From Parvicella sp964387945 (GTDB taxonomy: Bacteria; Bacteroidota; Bacteroidia; Flavobacteriales_D; Parvicellaceae), in the NCBI GenBank assembly GCA_964387945.1, contig CAYLYX010000001.1:124001-188000 (forward strand): a stretch of 64,000 nucleotides of DNA, written 5' to 3'. The translations under genes were made by a program, and so were the position numbers. Below are positions 45,915 through 54,894 of this stretch, piece by piece. The notes beneath the pieces were generated by a model. The model was given only the letters and a program-made list of their open reading frames with translations, was not told the DNA's origin and searched no databases. Within the stretch, counting starts at the first letter, position 1. Each line of letters starts with the position of its first letter.

Positions 45915-46657
45915 GTATAATCATTAAAGCGAACGATCTCGGTATAAAGTTCAAAACGGGAAGATCTGGTTATAAGAAATTCAGTCGAACACTGAAGGAT
46001 GTTATCGCCCAAGGGAACACCGTTCGATCTCCTGAGGACTCGGGAGATTTTTGGGCTTTACGCAATATTAATTTTACCGTAAATAAAGGGGATATCTTAG
46101 GTGTTGTTGGTTCCAATGGTTCGGGAAAAAGCACCTTGCTCCGTACTATTGCTGGAGTATATAGCTTGGACGAAGGGAAACTAGATGTATTTGGCTCCAT
46201 TTCACCGCTTCTTTCTTTAGGAACGGGTTTCAAAAAGAACTTATCCGGTTATGATAACATCTTTCTTAATGGGGTCATCATGGGGTTCTCTAAGAAAGAA
46301 ATTGAACTGCATGTCAACGAAATTATTTCTTTTTCTGAGCTTGGCAAATTCATTTTCGAACCGGTAAAAAATTACTCTTCAGGAATGAGAGCGAGACTTG
46401 GGTTTTCCATTGCTGTATTCCTCAAACGAGACATCATGCTTATTGATGAAGTGTTGGGAGTTGGAGATAGAAAGTTTCGCGAAAAAAGTCAGAATAAAAT
46501 GTTGGAAATTATGAACAGTGGTCAGACCATCATCATTGTGAGTCATGACTTAGAATCCGTAAATAAATTCGCCAATAAATGCATTTGGATAAACAAAGGG
46601 GAGTTAATCTGTGAGGGACCAACAGAAGAAGTCATTGAGAAATACGTAAACTCTTAG
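45911..46657 (+). CDS. ABC polysaccharide exporter ATP-binding protein (Wzt/TagH-like, no glycan-binding tail)
   Basis: 248 residues. Walker A GVVGSNGSGKSTLL near 64-77, ABC signature NYSSGMRARLGF near 154-165, Walker B DIMLIDEVLGVGD near 173-185, and the switch His in IIVSHDLESV near 209-218. It ends at the nucleotide-binding domain and lacks the C-terminal carbohydrate-recognition domain found in Wzt proteins that check O-antigen termini. Pairs with the Wzm-like permease by a 4-base overlap. Confidence 0.93.
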   Translation: MSIIIKANDLGIKFKTGRSGYKKFSRTLKDVIAQGNTVRSPEDSGDFWALRNINFTVNKGDILGVVGSNGSGKSTLLRTIAGVYSLDEGKLDVFGSISPLLSLGTGFKKNLSGYDNIFLNGVIMGFSKKEIELHVNEIISFSELGKFIFEPVKNYSSGMRARLGFSIAVFLKRDIMLIDEVLGVGDRKFREKSQNKMLEIMNSGQTIIIVSHDLESVNKFANKCIWINKGELICEGPTEEVIEKYVNS

Positions 46658-46659
46658 TC

Positions 46660-47778
46660 TTGTCCGTTCTTCAAAATAAAGTGGTCTGCCATGTTACTTC
46701 AGTTCACCCCTGGGATGACATCAGAATTTTCAAGAAGGAGGCGGTGTCTACAGCCAAATATGCAAAGAAAACATACTTAGTTGCCACTAACGCTCCCAAT
46801 GAATGCATTGATAACGTGCACGTCACGAATGTCCCAATCCCTGAAAAACATAGTAGACTCAAGCGTATTTTTTTTCTCAAAAAGAAAGTTATTCGAAAGG
46901 CGCTCGAACTGGATGCGGATGTATATCATCTCCATGATCCTGAATTACTATCTGGGGTAAAGAAACTGAAAAGGAAAGGTAAACGCGTTATTTATGATTC
47001 TCATGAAGACGTACCAAAGACAATTTTATCTAAGAAATGGATCAGGCCAGGTTTTGTTAGGACACTAATCTCGAAATTGTATAATAATTATGAGAAAAAA
47101 ACTTGCCAAAAATGTGCTGGAGTCATTTCTGTCCTTCCCGAAATAACGAATAAGTTTGAGAACAAACGCGTAGAAACCATATACAACTACCCGTTTGAAA
47201 CATCAACAGAAGAAAAGGACCTTTCTGAAGGTATAACCCTCATCTATGTTGGGGGTCTTACAAGAATTAGGGGCATAAAAGAAATCTGCAACGCCTTTAA
47301 CATGCTTCCCAACGAATTTAAGTTGACCTTGGTCGGAAAGTGGGAGTCCGAGAGTTTCAGGAGTGCGTGTTTATCTCAAATTTCTGATAAAACTCGACTA
47401 ATCGAAACTGGCCCTGTTGACCATGAGACTTGTCAAACGTATATTGATGCTGCTCATGTAGGGCTAGCTACTCTGTACAAAGAGCCGAATTACTTGACCT
47501 CTCTACCGATTAAAGCGTTTGAATATGCTACGCATGAACTACCTGTAATCATGTCTGACATTCCGTATTGGCAAAAAGAATTTGGGTCGTTTGCAGAGTT
47601 TGTAAACCCTCTGGATTCTGAACAGATAAAGGAAAAAGCAGTAAAAATCAAAAATGACTATAGCAGCTATTTAGAAAAGGTAAAGACTTTCAAACGAAAA
47701 GAGTTGTCCAGTAAAAACTGGAGTAATGAGGAAAGAAAACTCATCGCATTCTACAACCAAATTTTGACAGACAAATAA
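46660..47778 (+). CDS. Glycosyltransferase family 4
   Basis: 372 residues starting at TTG, two bases after the ATPase stop. GTG at 46681 is an alternative, but it would cut into the first beta strand (VVCHVTSVHPWDDIRIFKKE). The acceptor half has VYHLHDPELLSGVKKL near 88-103. The donor half has LIYVGGLTRIRGIKEIC near 191-207 and LPIKAFEYATHELPVIMSD near 286-304. It resembles the GT4 gene at 43783 in overall plan. Probably cytoplasmic, acting on the same glycan. Confidence 0.87.
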   Translation: MSVLQNKVVCHVTSVHPWDDIRIFKKEAVSTAKYAKKTYLVATNAPNECIDNVHVTNVPIPEKHSRLKRIFFLKKKVIRKALELDADVYHLHDPELLSGVKKLKRKGKRVIYDSHEDVPKTILSKKWIRPGFVRTLISKLYNNYEKKTCQKCAGVISVLPEITNKFENKRVETIYNYPFETSTEEKDLSEGITLIYVGGLTRIRGIKEICNAFNMLPNEFKLTLVGKWESESFRSACLSQISDKTRLIETGPVDHETCQTYIDAAHVGLATLYKEPNYLTSLPIKAFEYATHELPVIMSDIPYWQKEFGSFAEFVNPLDSEQIKEKAVKIKNDYSSYLEKVKTFKRKELSSKNWSNEERKLIAFYNQILTDK

Positions 47779-47780
47779 GA

Positions 47781-49016
47781 ATGCAAAAAATCGAAGCTAA
47801 ACATATCAATTATGGCTTGATTGCTCTGACAGCATTCCTTATTCCGTTATACCAACCCTTGGTGAGATACGCCATTGGACTATTGGTGCTTTCTACTTTT
47901 TTTAATCTAAGTACTAAGCAATTCAAAGACGACTTCGTTAAACTAATTCCATTCTTGTTTTACTTTGTATGGTTATCAATAGGCTTAATCTGGACCAAAA
48001 ATTCTCGTGAAGGCATGGGAGAGTTAGAGAAAAGTCTATCCTTCGTGATATTCCCTTTAGTTTTTGGCTTTTCTAAGCAGAACTTTAAGAAATCATTTAA
48101 CCGTACGTTTTCATTTTTCACCTTTGGCTATCTGGCAGCAATTGTCATCAGCCTGATTCGAGCCATATTTAACTTCGTTCAGACAAATGACCTAAAAGTC
48201 TTCTATTATGGAGATCTTTCATTTTTTCACCATCCCACCTACATGGCGATGTATGGAGCTATAGTGTTGATCTATCTGTATATGTCTATTTTAGACAATG
48301 AGCGAATGAATCTCCCTTATGTTAAAAGTGCCGCAGCAAAGTTTGCTATTATATTCGCAGTCTCCATTTACACGGTGCTGATCATGTCAAAAGCAGGAAT
48401 TTTGATCATGATTCTGATTAACTTAATAGGCATCTTGATTGTCTTTAAAAAATGGGGACAGCTATCTCGTTCTTTTTTGATCATAATTGGCATTAACCTT
48501 ATTATGGTTGGTGCCTATTTTACCATTAAACCGCTTCAGCAACGAGTGAATGAAGTATGGATATCTCTGACGAGCGAAAAACAAACGGAGTCATCAACTG
48601 GAGCTCGTATTTTGGTATGGGATTCTAGTTGGGAGATTATTAAAGAAACTCCAATTATTGGCGTTGGCACAGGCGATCTTAGCAATCAACTTGATGACAT
48701 TTACAGAGACAAAGGATATTCGAAACTACTTGAGAAATCACTTAATTCTCATAATCAATTTTTGGAAACATGGGCAAAAAATGGGTTAATAGGATTGATT
48801 TCATTGCTTTCAATTTTCACCTTTTCCTTTAATTGGAAATCACATATATTCCCAGCGATATTCACTATTGTAATGGTCGTTAATATGATGATGGAATCCA
48901 TGCTTGAAATTCAATCAGGTATTATCTTTATGGCATTCTTTGGAAGTCTTCTATCCGTATCATTTTCGCAAACAACTAAGTCACACTCCCCCTCCTCTGC
49001 TCATCGCACCTCTTAA
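47781..49016 (+). CDS. O-antigen ligase / polymerase family membrane protein (WaaL/Wzy-like)
   Basis: 411 residues, about ten to twelve TM helices, with the large extracytoplasmic loop typical of the PF04932 family (about 250-335). The loop has SSTGARILVWDSSWEII, the GVGTGDLSNQ segment and SHNQFLETWAKNGLIGL, whose His is the conserved functional residue region. It either polymerises repeat units (Wzy) or ligates glycan to lipid A core (WaaL). Sequence alone does not decide. The gene starts 2 bases after the preceding glycosyltransferase. Confidence 0.85.
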   Translation: MQKIEAKHINYGLIALTAFLIPLYQPLVRYAIGLLVLSTFFNLSTKQFKDDFVKLIPFLFYFVWLSIGLIWTKNSREGMGELEKSLSFVIFPLVFGFSKQNFKKSFNRTFSFFTFGYLAAIVISLIRAIFNFVQTNDLKVFYYGDLSFFHHPTYMAMYGAIVLIYLYMSILDNERMNLPYVKSAAAKFAIIFAVSIYTVLIMSKAGILIMILINLIGILIVFKKWGQLSRSFLIIIGINLIMVGAYFTIKPLQQRVNEVWISLTSEKQTESSTGARILVWDSSWEIIKETPIIGVGTGDLSNQLDDIYRDKGYSKLLEKSLNSHNQFLETWAKNGLIGLISLLSIFTFSFNWKSHIFPAIFTIVMVVNMMMESMLEIQSGIIFMAFFGSLLSVSFSQTTKSHSPSSAHRTS

Positions 49017-49028
49017 TTATTAAATTGC

Positions 49029-49036
49029 TACTTTTG
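49029..49036 (+). promoter_or_regulatory. -7 promoter box upstream of the PIG-L gene
   Basis: TACTTTTG matches TAnnTTTG, ending 24 bases before the ATG at 49061, in a 44-base gap that divides the polysaccharide locus into two probable transcription units. No -33 TTG at the expected distance. Confidence 0.5.
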
Positions 49037-49060
49037 CAGAGGTAAGAAAACTGCAGCTTA

Positions 49061-49690
49061 ATGGATCACAAAACGATATTAATTTTGGCTCCACACACTG
49101 ATGACGGTGAGTTTGGATGTGGCGGAACTATAAATAAACTGATTGATGAAGGTCACGATGTTTACTACGTAGCTTTCTCGGCCTGTCAACAGTCTGTGCT
49201 TAAACAATTTCCATCAGACATTTTAATTACTGAAGTGAAAGCAGCAACAGCTAAGCTGGGGATAAAAAAAGAGAACTTAATTCTCTTTGACTATGATGTT
49301 AGAACATTTAACTACAGAAGGCAAGACATTTTAGATGACCTGATCAAACTTCGTAGCGACTTAAACCCAGATGTAGTTTGCATTCCTTCGCTTACAGACA
49401 TTCATCAAGACCATAGAACAATTGCTGAAGAAGGATTGAGGGCATTTAAGTTTAAAACCCTTTTATCCTATGAAATGCCTTGGAACAATATAACTTTTAG
49501 CACTTCTGCATTTTCGATTCTGGAAGAAAAACATATTGAGGCAAAAGTCAATGCGCTTAAGGAATACAAATCTCAGGCACACCGCCCTTATGCCAATCAG
49601 GAATTTATCCGATCTCTCGCTACGACAAGAGGAGTCCAGATTGGCGCTAGATTTGCCGAAACTTTTGAGGTCGTTCGTGTACTTATGTAA
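49061..49690 (+). CDS. PIG-L (LmbE-like) family deacetylase
   Basis: 209 residues. The N-terminal Zn2+-binding motif APHTDDGEFGCGG (about 10-22) and the second motif LTDIHQDHRT (about 110-119) are those of PIG-L/MshB/BshB hydrolases. These remove N-acetyl groups from GlcNAc-type substrates. Within a polysaccharide locus it likely deacetylates an amino sugar in the glycan or its precursor. An acyltransferase gene follows after 6 bases, which would allow replacement of the removed acetyl by another acyl group (inference). Confidence 0.92.
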   Translation: MDHKTILILAPHTDDGEFGCGGTINKLIDEGHDVYYVAFSACQQSVLKQFPSDILITEVKAATAKLGIKKENLILFDYDVRTFNYRRQDILDDLIKLRSDLNPDVVCIPSLTDIHQDHRTIAEEGLRAFKFKTLLSYEMPWNNITFSTSAFSILEEKHIEAKVNALKEYKSQAHRPYANQEFIRSLATTRGVQIGARFAETFEVVRVLM

Positions 49691-49696
49691 TTATTT

Positions 49697-50608
49697 ATGA
49701 AGCCACTTCACATTTCAGAAATATTAGCCTCTATCGATCATGTTGCGTTCCATGGTAATAATGACCATGTCATCACTGAAGTAATTCAATTGGGGGAAAC
49801 GCCTGTTAGTTCGAAACAAGTTTGTTGGTGCAGTGATAAAAATATAGACCTCTTGACTCATCATAATGATGGGACTTTCATTACATCTGAGTTGGGTAAA
49901 AACAAGTTGCTTCAAAATAATGCCTTCAAAGGCAACATTATCGTCTCAACAGTTCCTAGGAGAAGTTTTTCAGAATTACTAAACCTTATTGTTGAACAAG
50001 ATCAAACAACTCCAAAGATTGCGAACTCTGCTGTGATTGAAGAGAACGCTGTAATTGGCAAAGATGCTAGCATTGGTCATCACGTTGTTATTGAAGCTGG
50101 AGTTGAAATTGGCGACCATGTACGCATCGGTCATCATACGGTAATACATAAGAATACTAAGATTGGAAGCAACACAATGATCGGCACCAACTGTAGTATC
50201 GGAGGAGTTGGATTTGGGTATGAAAACAATGAAAATGGTGAACCCATTCAAATTCCGCACCTGGGCAACGTAGTCATTGGCAATTATGTGGAAATAGGCT
50301 CAAATGTTTGTATCGACAAAGCTGTTTTAGGATCCACCTTTATAGACGATCAGGTTAAAATTGACAACCTGGTTCATATTGCCCATGGCGTAAAAATCGG
50401 CAAAAGAAGTTTAATCATTGCGAATTCGATGGTAGCAGGTAGTGCTGTGATTGAAAACGATGTTTGGGTTGCTCCATCCGTTTCAATCATGCAAAAGAGA
50501 ACGATTAAAGAAAAATCTACGATTGGAATGGGAAGCGTAGTTCTTAAGGATGTTAATCCTGAAGATACTGTCGTAGGAGTTCCGGCAAAATCTATCTCTA
50601 AGAAATGA
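49697..50608 (+). CDS. LpxD-like left-handed beta-helix N-acyltransferase
   Basis: 303 residues. An N-terminal LpxD-type domain (about 1-95) precedes a hexapeptide-repeat beta helix from about 107 (IEENAVIGKDASIGHHVVIEAG and following). The segment NLVHIAHGVKIGK near 225-237 contains the catalytic-type His of LpxD. LpxD adds a 3-hydroxyacyl chain to UDP-3-acyl-glucosamine in lipid A synthesis. Here the gene is away from lpxA/fabZ and sits between a deacetylase and a glycosyltransferase, so it may acylate a surface sugar instead. Overlaps the next gene by 4 bases. Confidence 0.83.
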   Translation: MKPLHISEILASIDHVAFHGNNDHVITEVIQLGETPVSSKQVCWCSDKNIDLLTHHNDGTFITSELGKNKLLQNNAFKGNIIVSTVPRRSFSELLNLIVEQDQTTPKIANSAVIEENAVIGKDASIGHHVVIEAGVEIGDHVRIGHHTVIHKNTKIGSNTMIGTNCSIGGVGFGYENNENGEPIQIPHLGNVVIGNYVEIGSNVCIDKAVLGSTFIDDQVKIDNLVHIAHGVKIGKRSLIIANSMVAGSAVIENDVWVAPSVSIMQKRTIKEKSTIGMGSVVLKDVNPEDTVVGVPAKSISKK

Positions 50609-51621
50609 CAATCAGCGTAATCATTCCATGTCGAAATGAGGTCAACGCTATCGAAAAGTGCATTACCTCAATTCTAGGCAACTGCCTTGCAGATGGATAT
50701 GAACTCAAAGAAATCTTTGTAGTAGATGGAATGAGTGACGATGGAACGATCGAAATCGTTAACAAAATCTGTGAGGCGAATGAAAAGATTAGATTAATTA
50801 ACAACCCTGATAAAATTACTCCAATTGCATTTAATCTGGGCATAAAGAATTCAACAGGTAATTTCATTCAAATCATTGGATCCCGTCAATTTGTTTCTAA
50901 GAACTACTTACAATCCTGTATAGACTGCTTCAACATTGATCCATCTATTGGCTGCGTGGGAGGACTGGTCAACAATGTATACGCTAATCAAGAAAGCAAA
51001 ATCATAGCACTTGGTATGAATTCTCCCTTCGGAGTTGGAGGATCAAACTTCCGTACTAAGAAAGAATCCTGCTTTGTGGATACCGTAGGCACCCCCATGT
51101 ACAAAAGAGAAATATTTGACGAGCTTGGGTATTTCAATGAATCTCTAGTCCGTAATCAGGATGATGAATTTAATTACAGACTAACCTCAGCGGGATACAA
51201 GGTTTATTTCACTAACAATGCTAGTTTGGAGTATGTAGTAAGAGCAAACCTTCAAGGATTAAGCAAGCAGTTTTATCAATATGGCTATTGGAAAGTTTAC
51301 GTAAATAAGTTAGTTGGAGGAATAACGACCACAAGACAACTATTTCCTGCCATTCTTGTTGCAGGGATTGTAATTGGCGGCATCCTTTCGGTATTTAGTT
51401 ACTATCTCCAAATAGCTTACCTAACTGGAATTGCAATTTATTTGAGCGCTGCACTTTTCTTCAGTTTCAAAAGTTCCAGTAAAGCGAATGAAATAATTTC
51501 GGTAATTTTTGTATTCTTTATACTACACTTCTCATATGGAACGGGATATTTGAGAGGATTATTTGACTTTCTAGTGCTCAATAAAGAGCCAACTGGAAAT
51601 AGCAAGACTATATCAAGGTGA
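50605..51621 (+). CDS. Glycosyltransferase family 2 with C-terminal membrane helices (ExoA-like)
   Basis: 338 residues. GT-A domain: SVIIPCRNEVNAIEKC near 3-18, FVVDGMSDDGT near 39-49, GTPMYKREIFDELGYF near 172-187, and the DDE acidic triplet in RNQDDEFNYRL near 193-203. Two or three TM helices lie in the last 90 residues (about 248-300 and 305-325). The plan matches ExoA-type enzymes that add sugars to a lipid-linked repeat unit at the inner membrane. Confidence 0.9.
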   Translation: MTISVIIPCRNEVNAIEKCITSILGNCLADGYELKEIFVVDGMSDDGTIEIVNKICEANEKIRLINNPDKITPIAFNLGIKNSTGNFIQIIGSRQFVSKNYLQSCIDCFNIDPSIGCVGGLVNNVYANQESKIIALGMNSPFGVGGSNFRTKKESCFVDTVGTPMYKREIFDELGYFNESLVRNQDDEFNYRLTSAGYKVYFTNNASLEYVVRANLQGLSKQFYQYGYWKVYVNKLVGGITTTRQLFPAILVAGIVIGGILSVFSYYLQIAYLTGIAIYLSAALFFSFKSSSKANEIISVIFVFFILHFSYGTGYLRGLFDFLVLNKEPTGNSKTISR

Positions 51622-51628
51622 TAACGGT

Positions 51629-52897
51629 ATGAAGGAAAAAAAATCATTCATTAAAAGTATTCTCACCCTGATGTCCGGGACAGCAGGTGCTCATCTCATT
51701 ACGCTCCTTGCTCTTCCCTTTCTTCAGCGGTACTTCTACACAACTGCTGACTTTGCCAACTTTGCTTGGTTCTACGAATTCGTCATGATTTTTGTTATGA
51801 TAGGAGCACTTCGTCTGGAAACGGGCATTGTACTCGAAAAAGAGGAAAGAAGTGCGCGAATTCTGACCAACCTTTCACTCAAATTAGTTCTATTTTCAGG
51901 AGTTTTGGGCTTGTTGGTTTCCATTCTCGGTTCTTTGCTGTTTTCTAATTTTAGAAACGTACTTTCTACTCCATGGATGTTCGCATTGATTCCCATTTCA
52001 ATCGTCAGTCTCGGAATAATTCAGGTTATGAATTCGTGGTTCACCCGAAATGAAAACTTCAAGTTTTTGGCTGGAAGTAAAATCTACCAGACCTCAAGCA
52101 CATCTGCCACTCAAGTAGGGCTAGGGTTGTCTAAGTGGATCGCTGGAGGGTTGATCATCGGACGAAATATTGGAACGAGCATCGTCAGTTTGGTACTCCT
52201 AAAAAAATACATTGGAACACAAACTGAACCTGTAAATGCCCAGAAAAATGAAACAAAGCAGCTTTTTCGAAAGCATCGTGACTTTGTTTATTTCACAACC
52301 CCAAGTACATTCATTGGCACATTTATCAACTTCATTTTCATTGACCTCTTCATTCGGTTTTATGGAGAAGAAATCACGGGTAGCTTGGCCACTTCAAAGC
52401 AGTACATCGGTATGGGACTGGCTTTTATCTCAAGTGCTTTTGCCCAAGTTTTTTATAGTCAAATTGCAAAAATTGACTCGGTAGCTGAACTCAAAAAATA
52501 CTACACCTATTGGATGAAAAGACTTGTCGTTGTGAGCCTTGCAATTTTCTTGGTAGTCTCTATTATTCCTAATTCATGGGCTCCAGCAATTCTGGGTGAG
52601 CAATGGACTCAACTCATGCCAGTGATCAAAATTATGGTCATTTGGATGAGCGTCATGTTTGTTTCATCCTCGCTCTCCTACATCTACATCAAACTTAATC
52701 GTCAAAAAACGCTTATCTTTTTTGATTTGGTTCATCTACTTTTGACGATCGGTAGCATTGTTATTTCCTATCAACTGTATCATGATTTTTGGGTGAGCCT
52801 TTATTGGTTTACCGTTGCGAAAGGAATCTATTATCTTTTTGCTCTTTTTGCTACATATTATTTCTTTGAAAACCCAGTAGCAGAAAAAAATCATTAA
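51629..52897 (+). CDS. Wzx-like polysaccharide flippase (MOP superfamily)
   Basis: 422 residues with about twelve hydrophobic segments spread along the protein and no large soluble domain. The N-terminus (SFIKSILTLMSGTAGAHLIT) is typical of Wzx/RfbX-type flippases, which move undecaprenyl-linked repeat units to the periplasmic face. It lies 7 bases after the ExoA-like gene. Presence of both a flippase and an ABC exporter in the locus is noted in the findings. Confidence 0.88.
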   Translation: MKEKKSFIKSILTLMSGTAGAHLITLLALPFLQRYFYTTADFANFAWFYEFVMIFVMIGALRLETGIVLEKEERSARILTNLSLKLVLFSGVLGLLVSILGSLLFSNFRNVLSTPWMFALIPISIVSLGIIQVMNSWFTRNENFKFLAGSKIYQTSSTSATQVGLGLSKWIAGGLIIGRNIGTSIVSLVLLKKYIGTQTEPVNAQKNETKQLFRKHRDFVYFTTPSTFIGTFINFIFIDLFIRFYGEEITGSLATSKQYIGMGLAFISSAFAQVFYSQIAKIDSVAELKKYYTYWMKRLVVVSLAIFLVVSIIPNSWAPAILGEQWTQLMPVIKIMVIWMSVMFVSSSLSYIYIKLNRQKTLIFFDLVHLLLTIGSIVISYQLYHDFWVSLYWFTVAKGIYYLFALFATYYFFENPVAEKNH

Positions 52898-52918
52898 ATT
52901 CACGTAGATAATTTAGCT

Positions 52919-54127
52919 ATGATACCATTCTCTCCACCTAGAATAGATGATAAGACCATTGCTTCTGTAACAGAGGCGCTAAAGTCAGGGTGGATTTCAA
53001 CTGGCCCAAAAACTAGACAGTTTGAAAAAGAACTGGCGAGCTTTCTGGACACGGATGAAGTTGTTTGTTTGAATAGCGCAACCGCAGGACTACAGTTAAT
53101 CTTGCATTGGCTGGGAGTTGGTGAAGGCGATGAAGTAATTGTTCCTGCGTACACCTATACCGCTAGCGCGAATGTGATTATTCATACGGGAGCAACGCCT
53201 GTTTTTGTTGATGTCAAAGAAAGTGATTTTAACATCGATCCTGAAAAAGTTCGAGAGGCTGTTACCGCTAAAACCAAAGCGATTATTGCTGTAGACATTG
53301 CAGGTTATCCAGCTGACTATCGAGAGCTATATGAAGTTGTAGAGGAAAAACGACCGCTTTTCAATGCTCGCACAGAAGTTCAGAAAACCATGGGAAGAAT
53401 GATGGTGATAGCTGATGCTGCGCATTCTATTGGTGCGAGGTATTTTGATGATTATACAGGCAAACAGGCGGATATGAGTTCATTCTCCTTTCATGCAGTA
53501 AAAAACCTGACAACCGCAGAAGGAGGTGCTGTAGTTTTTAATGTTTCTAACTGGTTTGATCACGCTGAACTAAAAGAACGGTTTAAAACGCTTTCACTAC
53601 ACGGACAAAATAAAGATGCCTTCAGCAAAGTTCAGATAGGCGGATGGAGATATGATGTACTAGAAGCAGGCTTTAAGTGCAACATGACTGATCTTCAGGC
53701 AGCCATAGGCTTAGTAGAACTAGAACGATACAAGGATACATTAGCCAAAAGAAAAAGTATTTTTAACCAGTATTCAGAGGCTTTGGCTCAGTATGACTGG
53801 GCAATCCTCCCCAATTATATTTCAAAATATACCGAGACCTCCTATCACCTCTACATGATCCGAATAAAAGGAATTGATGAAGTGACACGCGATCGAATCA
53901 TCGATGAAATTGGAAAAAATGGAGTTGCTGTCAATGTGCACTATATTCCTGTACCTATGCTGACCTATTACCAAAAACTGGGTTATGACGTTAAAAATTA
54001 CCCCACTTGTTATCAACTTTTTGAAAACGAGATCACTTTGCCAGTTTATTACAACCTTACTGATGAGCAAGTTGCTATTGTGGTAGAAACCTTGGTAGAT
54101 GCTGTGACCAAAATCACCAATGAATAA
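52919..54127 (+). CDS. DegT/DnrJ/EryC1/StrS-family sugar aminotransferase
   Basis: 402 residues, a PLP enzyme making an amino sugar from a keto nucleotide sugar. N-terminal IPFSPPRIDD, substrate loop GWISTGPKTRQFE near 24-36, NSATAGLQLIL near 57-67, PLP aspartate in VIADAAHSIGAR near 162-173, and the Schiff-base lysine in SFSFHAVKNLTTAEGGA near 187-203. Closest in plan to WecE/ArnB/PseC-type enzymes. Sugar product unknown. Last enzyme gene of the locus; it overlaps the next start by 8 bases. Confidence 0.93.
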   Translation: MIPFSPPRIDDKTIASVTEALKSGWISTGPKTRQFEKELASFLDTDEVVCLNSATAGLQLILHWLGVGEGDEVIVPAYTYTASANVIIHTGATPVFVDVKESDFNIDPEKVREAVTAKTKAIIAVDIAGYPADYRELYEVVEEKRPLFNARTEVQKTMGRMMVIADAAHSIGARYFDDYTGKQADMSSFSFHAVKNLTTAEGGAVVFNVSNWFDHAELKERFKTLSLHGQNKDAFSKVQIGGWRYDVLEAGFKCNMTDLQAAIGLVELERYKDTLAKRKSIFNQYSEALAQYDWAILPNYISKYTETSYHLYMIRIKGIDEVTRDRIIDEIGKNGVAVNVHYIPVPMLTYYQKLGYDVKNYPTCYQLFENEITLPVYYNLTDEQVAIVVETLVDAVTKITNE

Positions 54128-54866
54128 GCTTCTCCTGATCATATCAATTTGTTTATCTGTATTCCTCAGTTTCGGGCAAATGGATTCTACCGATTATGCG
54201 GTTGATGACAGCATTCAGTTTGAAGATCGCCCAAACTATATCGGTTTTAACCTCTCCCCCCTCGTGGCGGGAATCATTGGTGACTACAACAAGGATGTGA
54301 AGTTTTCTCTGGTCTACAAAAGAAACATTGGTTATAAAAACCTAAGAATCAGTGCCAATCACCATAGAAGAGTAAACCCCTTTCCTTACGACTCCTATGA
54401 AGTGGTGAGCACAACAGACACATCGTATGATGCTCGATTCTTTACGAGCGATTATAAATCGTATGACGTGCGTTTCGGAATAGAAGAGCTGAGGGGCTAC
54501 CGACATGCTAGGCTGCACATTGGTGCAGATCTCATTGTAGGATATGCCACCTATCAAGAGGGGTATTATTCAAAAACACTTGTTTTGGATTCCGCAGGAA
54601 AATACCACGTTGTTGATGAAGACCTTTCTGACCCATCTGGTCTTACAGATGGTGGATACCTAAATCTTGGAGTAGATGTTTCGTTTGGCTTTGATTGGTT
54701 TGTAAGCGATGACTTTTTGTTTACGTTTCAAATAACACCGCAATTCAACTATAATGTCATGCTCGAAGGGTCTAAGGAAGATGACTTAAATGTTTTGGGT
54801 GAACCTAGCAATTTTGTTGACTTTAAGTTAACCTACTTTGATGTGCTATTAATCTATAAGTTCTAA
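54120..54866 (+). CDS. Predicted outer-membrane beta-barrel protein of unknown function
   Basis: 248 residues with a signal peptide (1-19, ending FLSFGQ) and alternating amphipathic strands typical of small outer-membrane barrels (KFSLVYKRNIGYKNLRISANH, FDWFVSDDFLFTFQITPQFNY), ending in an aromatic C-terminus (LLIYKF). No specific family is recognised. The start ATG lies inside the last codons of the aminotransferase gene, so it is coupled to the polysaccharide locus. It might be a surface component related to the glycan, but nothing shows this directly. Confidence 0.75.
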   Translation: MNKLLLIISICLSVFLSFGQMDSTDYAVDDSIQFEDRPNYIGFNLSPLVAGIIGDYNKDVKFSLVYKRNIGYKNLRISANHHRRVNPFPYDSYEVVSTTDTSYDARFFTSDYKSYDVRFGIEELRGYRHARLHIGADLIVGYATYQEGYYSKTLVLDSAGKYHVVDEDLSDPSGLTDGGYLNLGVDVSFGFDWFVSDDFLFTFQITPQFNYNVMLEGSKEDDLNVLGEPSNFVDFKLTYFDVLLIYKF

Positions 54867-54876
54867 TCTTTTAGCT

Positions 54877-54884
54877 TATATTTG
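54877..54884 (+). promoter_or_regulatory. -7 promoter box before the small acidic protein
   Basis: TATATTTG matches TAnnTTTG and ends 10 bases before the ATG at 54895. No -33 TTG at 17-19 bases. Confidence 0.5.
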
Positions 54885-54894
54885 AGAATAAGTG

